A stretch of DNA of 64,000 nucleotides from Maylandia zebra. Its lineage: Eukaryota; Chordata; Actinopteri; Cichliformes; Cichlidae. The DNA lies in contig NC_135179.1 of NCBI RefSeq assembly GCF_041146795.1, positions 8,591,547 through 8,655,546 of the forward strand, read 5' to 3'. Shown here in pieces: positions 1 to 9,600 of this stretch. Positions within the stretch are counted from its first letter, which is position 1; each line of letters begins with the position of its first letter. The notes under the pieces were generated by a model. That model worked only from the letters and a program-made list of their open reading frames with translations. It did no database searches and had not been told where the DNA came from. A program made the translations under genes and the position numbers.

Positions 1-550
1 GCTTTATCAGAAAGGAAAGCTTTAAGCCTAATCTTAAAAGTAGAGACAGTGTCTGTCTCCCAAATCTGAACTTAGACCTGGTTTCATAGCTAATTGTAGA
101 CCAATTTCTTAACTACATTTTTTATTTCAGTTCAGTTAAGTAAAACACTTAATAATGGAGCCAAGTTCCATAGTTAAGGTTTAATCACTGCTACCTTAAA
201 AGCCTCAGAGCCCCACCTCTGAATAGTCATAAAACACTTTACTAACCAACTGATACCTCCATGGTGGCTACATCCATCTTTTATAACTTATATGGTGGCG
301 TAATAAATATTATAGCCTTTAGTTGTTACTGTTGGGCCCCAGGGCTCTAGTCATATTCTTGTCAGCATATCTGTCCTACCAGTCTTTCAAACACTCTAGT
401 TCTGAGGTTTCATTAAAGACCTAAGGCATTACAGAACTCCACCCACTGAGGGGAGATAAAGAGGGGACAAAGTGAAGGGTGTGAAGCCTTGTGGCGAATG
501 TATGTACTTAACCATGCACCAACAACCACAAGTACAGTGTATGTTCTCAG
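1..550. other. AT-rich flank, no gene recognised
   Basis: I see no convincing exon, repeat family or RNA gene here. The end of the stretch runs into the acceptor before the candidate exon at 551. The reading frame of that exon stays open upstream to about 472, so a longer first exon starting at one of the in-frame ATGs near 501-541 cannot be excluded. Confidence 0.4.
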
Positions 551-717
551 CTGTCCCATTACAAGAAAGACGGTTTGACAGAGAAGAGCAGAGAGTGGGC
601 AAAGTGGCGCCAGGCAGCAGGCTGGAAACCTTTTATACAGAGTCCCACAGGAGTCCATTGAACTGTCAGCAGAAGAAGAATAGAAGTGATGGACAGCTGG
701 AACAAAATGATGCAAAG
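551..717 (+). CDS. Unidentified gene, candidate exon A
   Basis: The exon follows an acceptor ending tctcag and stops at a donor AAG|gtaata. It enters with two bases and leaves on a codon boundary (2 + 165 nt). The peptide is charged (VPLQERRFDREEQRVGK at its start, later LETFYTESHRSP), unlike random AT-rich translation. A weaker opposing frame is open on the minus strand. The 5' limit is uncertain, because the frame continues upstream. Confidence 0.45.
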
Positions 718-3700
718 GTAATACTATTCAAAACAGGCGGCAGGTACAGTAGCTCTGCATGAATCCGAATATCTGTCCATTTTTTGGAAAACGAATCATT
801 ACATGACCTCTGGGCAACGACACTGTCAAGAGAGTTTGTGTCTAGAAGCACATGTCTACTGTTGTGCGCAGAAGAAACCAGGTGATCGCTTGAAGCACTA
901 GTTCAGGTTTGGAGGGCGTGAGGAGGTGATGTGAGGAGTTGAAAAGTTCAGAGGGAAACAAAGTGGAGACGCACACAAATATACAAAAAAAGAATAAAAA
1001 AAATTAAGTATATTAGTCAGTGGAAAAAAGGGAAAAAAAACACTGTTAACTCTGTGTTAGGAACTATAAATGAGGCTTACCATGTGCAAACAGAGCCTTA
1101 AATAACGAGCAGTATGGAGTATGATATTTCTTGGCTGGGCTGTTATGAAACCTTTTTGCTTTCATAACAGGCTTTTTGGGGGAAATGACTCGCATCATCC
1201 AACTGTCATCTTTGGCATTAAAGAATTTTACCTTCAAGGGCTTTGAACCTCTCCGTATCAACACTTGAGAATAGCCAGATAAAATACAACCACAGGAGAA
1301 AAATCTGAGTGATGAAAACTGTTTTTAGGAAGTTATGAGGGTTAGTGGTCCCATGATCTTCACTTCTATTTTAACAACATAAAAGATAGCAAAGGAAAAT
1401 GCCACATCTTGTGATATGACAAGTTAAGGTGGAGAGAAAAAGGCATCTTTGCATGGGACATGAATATCAGCCACTTAGGAGTCTTATGAGATCTACAACT
1501 CAAGATTTACATTTCTGTTTGTGGAGGCCCTAATATGCCAACTATAGATTTCTTTAATAAATTTTTTTTAAGACATGTTACAACGACTTTTACATAAGTG
1601 GCCACTAAGCAATTATTTCACAAGGTATGCATTTCTAATTTCGAAGCCAAAGAGGACATGTTTTTTTTTCTTGTCTTTATCAGCTGTTTCCTCATGTGCA
1701 CATCTATTTTTATAGGCATTTGAAAATATTTGTTTTTTGATTTATATTTTATCCTCCCTTTTCTTTTTTGTTATGATTTGCAAAAGATTGAGAGACTGTT
1801 AAATAATATAAACAAAAATAAAATACAGACAAAATCTTTCTCCTTACACAATCTTTCGGACTCTCTGTGTGCCTGTGCTTTTGTGTGTAAGTACAAGAAA
1901 AGGAGGGAAAGGACAAGAACGGGGAGACAGAAAGATGTGTGGAGGCTCTTCTAAGCACACGCGTAAACATCATTAGAGGAGGTAATGGAGGGAGGAAGGT
2001 GGGAATGAGGGGAAAACCTTTTTTCCAGCAGAGGTATTTACCCAACGCCTGGAGCAGAAACACAAACAAGTACCAGTAATGACTAAGAGTGGTGATGAGA
2101 GACAGAGAGAAAGAGATGTTTGGTGGAAAATGTGCAACTGATTGGGCAGAAAATGTGGTCTCCCAGCAAAAGAGAGTGAGACTTCCACCTTGAAGCCAAT
2201 AAAATGTTTGAACAAGCAAAAATTTCTACATTTAGCCAGGATTAAAAAAAACTTGATGGTGGTGGTCTTTCATTCCTGTTCAGCTAATAGTTCTAATCCA
2301 GGCAAGTGTTTCACTAAAAGCTGAGTGTTCTGCCCTAAAGCAACACCTAAGGCCAGGAAAGGCAATACTTCCAAACCACCGGCACAATTGCTCGGCTTCA
2401 AAGAGATTCTCGGGGACTAGGAGCCTCTCTGGTGTCTGTCCCCTGTCACAGAGAAGGTGACGCATGTCACACTGACCGTGGTTTTGTTTATGTTGTTGGA
2501 TTTTCTTCTTTTAAAGCTGTCTGGTTCCCCGTTGTTTGCCCCTCACCTTCTGACCATAAACAGCAAACACACAAACACACACACACATACACTAAATGTG
2601 CACAGACACATTCATAAAAACACAAAACATGCAGCTCAAACATGAAAAAGTGTCTTACTTTTTCATTCATTTATGAAGCAAATTACCTGCCCAAAATTAT
2701 CAGTTAATAATAAAAAGTACACTCCTGCACATAGATGCAAATCCCTCTCATAATCAGGACACAGAAGATCATTCTTGCTTAAATATTAAGTTCTTAAGTA
2801 TTAACATAAAGCCGACAGCAATGCTGGTAACCAGTACAATGTGCACTTCATAGTGATTGCCACAACTACACTACTGTAGAAATTATTTTGCTCCATATTG
2901 ACATGATAATATCACCAGCTGCTGCAGATCTGTTGGCTGCACATCTATGATGTCAGTCCTCCCTGTCTACCCAAAGGTGCTCTGTTGTTACAGAGATTGG
3001 GTGGCTGTGGAGGCTTTTGGGGACTAGTTAACTTATTATCATGTTAAAAAACAAACAAAAAAAGTTGGGTACCCTGTGGTCATAAAGGGATGGACATGGT
3101 CAGCAACAATACTCAGGTATGCTGTGAACATTAAAGAGTGCCAAGAAATGATCCCCGACATCATAACATTTTCCATCTGGCACCAACAACCACTCAAAGT
3201 CACTTCAGTCACCTGTCTTCTTCATTCTCATGCTCACTTTAAACTTTAAAAGACCGCGTCCATGTGCCTAAATGCACAGACTTGTCGTCATCTAATTGGC
3301 TGACTAGATATTTGCGTTAACAAGTGTACATCCACTAATTAAAAGTGATTGGCCACTTAACTACTTTTTCTTCTCACACGCAGGTGTAAGCACCTTAATA
3401 CCAGTAAGCACAAACCAATTTCAATACAGAGAAACTAGTTTTTGATTTGAATGGTCGATGTATAATGCACCTTTGCAAAGTTTCAAGACCAAGAAAGGCG
3501 TTAGCTTTGTTTTTGAGTCTGTGCGCACATCCAGAAAACATTGACCTTAGCTGAAACTTCCCTGTTGTGTACTTAACCACATATGCGCACTCAGGTACAC
3601 ACATACACACCTGTCAAGGTCTCAGGAAGACCAGGGCCTTTTAAGGTTGTTGTCAGAAGCACTGAGAGAGATAGACCGAGGCAAAATGAAAGGTCACAAT

Positions 3701-5270
3701 GAACGTCCCCTAGACTTCTCAGCGGTCTTATTTCGCCGTCACACACTCACACACACGCTGTCTGTCACCTCCCAGACGAGGCCATGACACCTTGGACACC
3801 TCTCAGCAGGCAGTGCCTCCCTCTGTCCATCTGTCTTTCTGACAGGTTGACATGGCGCAGAGCGGTCGGACGTCGATGACACTCAGAGCAAGAGGTTTGT
3901 TCTCTTTGCTGTGACCTCAGAGATGGACACTGGTGTCCTATCTCTGTTCTCCCACCGCTGCCGTCAACTTAGAAGAGGAAATAAAATCCTTTCTCGCATC
4001 GACTCCCAACTCTTCTTCTCTTTAGCTGGCAGTTGTCTGTCATGAGCATCACTGCAGGGTCTATGTGGAGACTGCAATGAACATAATCTACAGATTAAAA
4101 CCAATTCTATGACAGCAGCTGTAATAATCAAACTTTATTCAGCTTGTCCAATTCATAGATTCTGAAGGAATTTAGTCAAAGATGGTGTTAAAATCATATT
4201 TACCAAGTATTTGGTAAAGGAAAACAAATTGCCTGTGAAGTTTAACTATAAAATCTTGGCATAATGGTATGACCGAAGTCACGAAGGCCAACAAATCAAC
4301 ACAGTACTAATATAAATATGAAACAGCAGTAGGAAAAGTATAGGTCCTCATCAGTGGATTTCTTGCTGTTGTTTAGGTAACAGGAATATCACTTGAGTGG
4401 TTAATCAAACTTAACAATTTCATAAAAACTACAAATGAAAAAAGAATAACTTTTTAACCAAATATTTCTGAATATATAAAGAGTAACTAGGTTACTTTTT
4501 AAATGACCATGCTACCTAGCTTTTTTCTTAGACTACATATAGTACAGTTTGCCTTGACTTTAAAGGTGCCCAATAGAATCTAATGCTCTGGCGTCAACAG
4601 AAAAACAAAAATAATAGAAGAATACTACAAACTACCAGGTGTTGTGGAACTTCAACATTAGTTGCTACTGTGCAAACATAAGAAACATGCAAAGCCAAAG
4701 CAGAGTATAGCTGTCAAAAAGTCAAGAACAATAAACAGAAATGAGACAAAGTGAAAACTGCAGCAGGTAACGCTAAAGGTCTGCCAGCTATCTGCAGTCA
4801 CTTCCAAGCAGTTAGGGGTGGGGTGCTATCTTTGGTTCTTTTCCAGGCAAGCATCTCTGGTGAAAGTGCCCATCCCCTGTCAAGCAATATAATGTTTTTG
4901 ATATGAATCTATTCAATCTAATGAATCTAATCAGTAAGGATTATTTAGACCATAATCGAGCAGCCCTAAGTGGAAACCAGTTTCTTAATTTCTTTCTATA
5001 CCTGTTCACCATTATCTGCTAGACGAAATGTTAAAATCTCCAAAAACTGCATGCATTTATGCATATGCATAAAAGCCATTACCTTGGTTACAAAGGGTTT
5101 GTATAATAAACAAAAACCCCAGGTAAAGTTTGGCCTTTGTATCGCTACGGTTTTCTGACGCATTTTCAGCTTTCCATCATTACAGAGTCTGATAATTTGC
5201 TGCCTGCAGTAAAGAGGTCAGTGAAACTGGTGAGGAGGTTTAAAATCAGAGTACAAAATAAGACAACAGT

Positions 5271-5337
<67 letters not shown>

Positions 5338-6611
5338 GCTATTCTCCATCTGTCTGAGAGCCCAAGCATCCAGCCATGCGTAAAAACAGCACTGTCCTGC
5401 CCAACACTCCTCCAAGAGTACAGTCATTATGGGACTGAATGGCATGGCCTGCACCCCATGACACACATGCACACACACGCGTGCGCACGCACACACATTT
5501 CAGTGTTGTGTTCTTTTAGACTCATGACCTATCTTTACTTCCCTTTGACACACACATGGAGTCTTACAGGTTCAGTTATACTTCAAGCTCAGGTCCTCTA
5601 CCTGAGGCCTGGGAGCTTTTATATAAAGGGAAATTTTACAGCACTCATTTCTGTTGTACATGCAGGATCGTTGGGTCAAGTCATGTCTTGTCAGGCCCTG
5701 TATCCTGTTTCCATTGAGCTTGACAGTTAAGAGTAGCACAGGGGCTGAACAGGGCCCCGTGTTAAACACATTCACCCTGCAGTTAGCCCTGTCTGACTTC
5801 AAGAAAACAGCTCATCTTTCACATCAAACAGCTATACAAACTTTGACACACCTACAATTCAAAGTTTACCACAATTAGTTGAATAGCTACAGCTGACTGT
5901 CAACCATTTTTTCATCCTGTTTTAAACCCCCCCCCAAAACTTCATGTTTCCATTACCTATAATGCCATCTGTACATTTAGTAATTGCTCATCATTATGTG
6001 GGTAAGTTAAAAAGAACACTAGCAAAAGCCTTAAGTCTCAACTCCTTTAACAGTCTTTAACAAGTTGGACTTTTAACTACAGGGCCATTATTATTTGCAT
6101 AAGTACAATTTAAGTATTTGCCATCATGCTCCTGGTAGACACCTATAATATAATACCCACTCACTAAGCAGCTAAATTATTGTCTAGATCAGGGGTGTCA
6201 AACTCAAATACACAGTGGGCCAAAATGCAAAACTGGAACAAAGTCGCGGGCTAACATTAATATTTATTGAAAAAAAAATCTTCCTCCAGATATAAGAATG
6301 AATCTTTTCTTATGGACTCAAACAAGTGTTGCTGAAAAACTGAATATGGAACAAGCAAAGCTTAATACTAAACAATATATATATATTAGCTGTATAATAC
6401 CAGTAGGCCAGTTCTAATAGTAATTTGGTATGGCTTTGCAGGCCAAATATAATTAGGCTGGGCCAGAGTTTGACACTTATGGTCTAGATGTTCCATGTCA
6501 CTCAAAAGCATCCAAAACACAAACCTTGCCATCCACAACTTTTCAGCTTTATGCGTGCCAGGCTAAAGAAAGGCTATATACGTACCCATGATTGGTAAAA
6601 TAATTATACTA

Positions 6612-6656
<45 letters not shown>

Positions 6657-9600
6657 GCCTCCACTTTGTGTCACTACCAGTAATTTTACCTTTCATCATT
6701 TGAAGTCATCCAATGTCATGGACTTCCTGTGGCATATAAAAACCTAATAGATTTGCTTCAGCCAGTTTGCTTTACAGGTGAAGTCACAACTGTGATTGGT
6801 GGAAAGTGAAATTAGTCATTAGCTGTCCAATCAACTTAAAACCAGACTGAGTAAATACAATCCTATTTAAAATAATTATTTAACAGAATAAACAATATTT
6901 TTTTCGCTTTACTTGTGATTTTCCTTGAGGGGAAGATCAAAAGCTCTTTGAGGAGTGCCAATATTTTTCTACACTGTATGTGAAACAGTGCAGATGAATC
7001 ATGTGACTGTGGAAACAAGTTTCCCAACGCCATTCTCTATAATGTGTGACAGAACCTTCCCTTCACCCCCTTCTCTCCCATGCATGCCCATAGGCTTAAC
7101 GTCGTCTGGGTGGGACGATCCCGCCGGCTCACTGTCGGCACGGCAACGAGTGCTATCCTGGCTAACATCTGCTGCACGACCCGGGGCCACTCAGAATGGG
7201 CCTTAATCCCCACACAGCCATGTTGTGGGGGAAAACATTCTTTCCTTTTAGAAAGAGCAGACAAACAGGGACAGGCGGTGTTGCTGGTAACCTGCAGGCA
7301 ACTGGCCTCTTGGAAGGACCTGGAATGCTGTCGGTTACGTGGCCCCCAATTGTGCCACGGCCCATTATGGCTGTGCAGAGGGGTGTGACCGCCAGCATCG
7401 GCAGCAAGTTGCCATCGCTGGTCCAGTTGGATGGATTTGGATTTTGAAGTTAATGAAAGGTGGTGCGAGTGGGCTTGCTGGGGTGGGTCAGAGGGGGGTT
7501 TGTGAGCCAGACTTGTTATGCTAAAACAACAGTTGCATTGATAAAAACAAATGTGAACCACATTCCACTCTGTCCTCTCCTGTGCGAGCTTGCCACCACA
7601 TCAACTGGCTGTGGGTCCAGGATATTGTTGCTGCAGCATTTCTGGTCATCCTTCAGTGAGTTTTCCATGCGTTGGTTGCCGTCAACAGCAGAGAGAACAG
7701 GGAATAAGTTTTCAGTGAGGACCCAATGCACAACATGTGGCAGTTTAGTGCCCCCTTGTGGGCATGGTAAAGAGAAAAGGTGCTCTGGAAGCACATAAAT
7801 ACACCTACAGACACTTCTAGCAAGAATCATTCAAAGTCATAACACGACAAGTGAACAACTCTCCCCTCCGAAACAAGCCGAGCCATGATCCTTCATATTA
7901 CTGTTTCTGATAAAGATCTTCTCTGAGGAAATGAAGACAGAGCCCCATCAATCAGTCCATCAATTGCTGTGAAATATGTATTTGTCTTAATATAGAGTTT
8001 GATTCCATCAAACCCATTTCACGGACCATTTCCTTATGCAAACACCTCTGGGAGAAAGAGGAAGGGAGATTGGCAGAGTGTGAGTGAGGCTTGCTCACAG
8101 GAAGAAACACACCTCTGAGGATGGCTCGGTGTGTGTACATTATGAGATTTAATTGAATAGTTCTGCATCAGTGCCAAAAAGTTACGTTAGTGTGTTTGCA
8201 GAGGTCTGTGTTCTTATTGATTGAGGGCTTAGTTGTTGTTTTTTTATATCATCATCATCATCATCATCACCATCATCATTTTCACAGCATGCCAACATAA
8301 TCAGAGTGCTTCTCAGGTTTCAATCACAGACAGTGAAAGCAACCAGCTCAAGAAATATCAGTACATAGGTAAGCAAAGTTATGACAGTCTTGTATTTTTG
8401 ATTAGTTTTGTTTTCAAGTCAGACCTTTCTGTAAGTTTCCACTTAAAGCTGTTTTGCCCATTTCAGTTTAGTTAGAAAATGTTTAGCTATAGCTCAGGGT
8501 TTTTTTTAAGTTTTAGTCTAAATTATGCAAGAACTGACATTTGTCAGGGCAAGATTTAAGAACCTCAGAACAACACCTCAAACACACAAATTAGAAAATT
8601 ATAGATGTTACTTTGTGGGTTAGATGAAGCCCAAAATTATGATCATTTTTGTTTTTGGGAGCGCATATGTGAGGATGGATGACTGCAGACCAAATCTAAA
8701 GGGAACAAATAAAGTAACCCAAACCTGAACATACATGTTTACTTATACCAAACATGTAGTTTAGTATGGTGACATTTCCTCTACATCTCATATTAGTTTT
8801 GCAAGTGCACCAAATCTTTAAAGTTGGGAGGGGGGTTTCTAAATATTTGTTTTGTATTAATTTCACATAAATCAAATGTTTTTACACACCGATTTAGCTT
8901 TTATTTGAAAATATATAGGCCCGGACCTACAGCAGTTCAGGTGCAGATAATGGGAGGGAAATATGAAGTTAACATAAATGATTTTTGTGTAGGGGAATTA
9001 AAAAATTTGCTGGTACTATTATATTTACGACCATTTAATTAAAATTCAATTAGGATAATTTTTTTATTGTAAATAAAAGATTAAAATCAGTGGGGTCAGG
9101 GGAAGAACGTTAATTATCAGTGATTCAGAAGATCTGATCCACTCTATTTTATTTATCACAAAACAAAAGACTGTTGTTGTTTTTTTTACTTTTAAAGCTA
9201 AAGCATAAATCGTATGTGGAATGTTAGGTTGAACTTTTAGTAAAAACTACACAATTTAAAAAAAAAAAGTTGAGAACAAATCTGGGTGTAGAATTCGAGC
9301 ATTCACACATGACCTTTACCCAGCTTCTTTTTAACCATTTGTCTCTCTCTGTTTGCCTTTATGTGCAATGTTACCAGACTTTTAATATTTTATGTCCCAC
9401 AATCCTTGCTTAGACATTAGGTAATACATTCTACATTAGGTAATCTACCTCACTAACACCATTTCCATGTACCCCTTTTCACAAACGTATGCTCTTCTTA
9501 TACAGTGCTAACAACCCCAGTATATCATTAAATAATTGCCATTTTCACTTTTTTTCTTAATTGTCCTTACTTGTTTTACTTCACATTTTAAATTGTATTT

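Noticed and set aside
1573..1624. 52-nt + strand piece with AG/GT borders (MLQRLLHKWPLSNYFT)
   Set aside because: It needs phase 1 on entry, but the preceding candidate exon ends in phase 0, and the phase-0 frame has a stop.
4952..4970. ataatcgagcagccctaa, resembling the TAGGGCTG terminus of a hAT-like repeat
   Set aside because: Only one short end is visible, with no body or partner.
5137..5730. 197-codon + strand frame across the CA repeat
   Set aside because: Much of it is Thr-His repeat from (CA)n. Only the 44-nt piece at 5186-5229 has exon features.
6758..6773. 16-nt piece between tgcttcag and gtgaag that also fits the phase gap
   Set aside because: It is too short to judge and competes with 7589-7655.
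7589..7655. Possible missing exon of the upstream gene (67 nt between a gcgag acceptor and a gtgagt donor)
   Set aside because: The length and phase fit the gap between 5229 and 8288, but all three frames are open and the acceptor is ordinary, so I did not annotate it as an exon.
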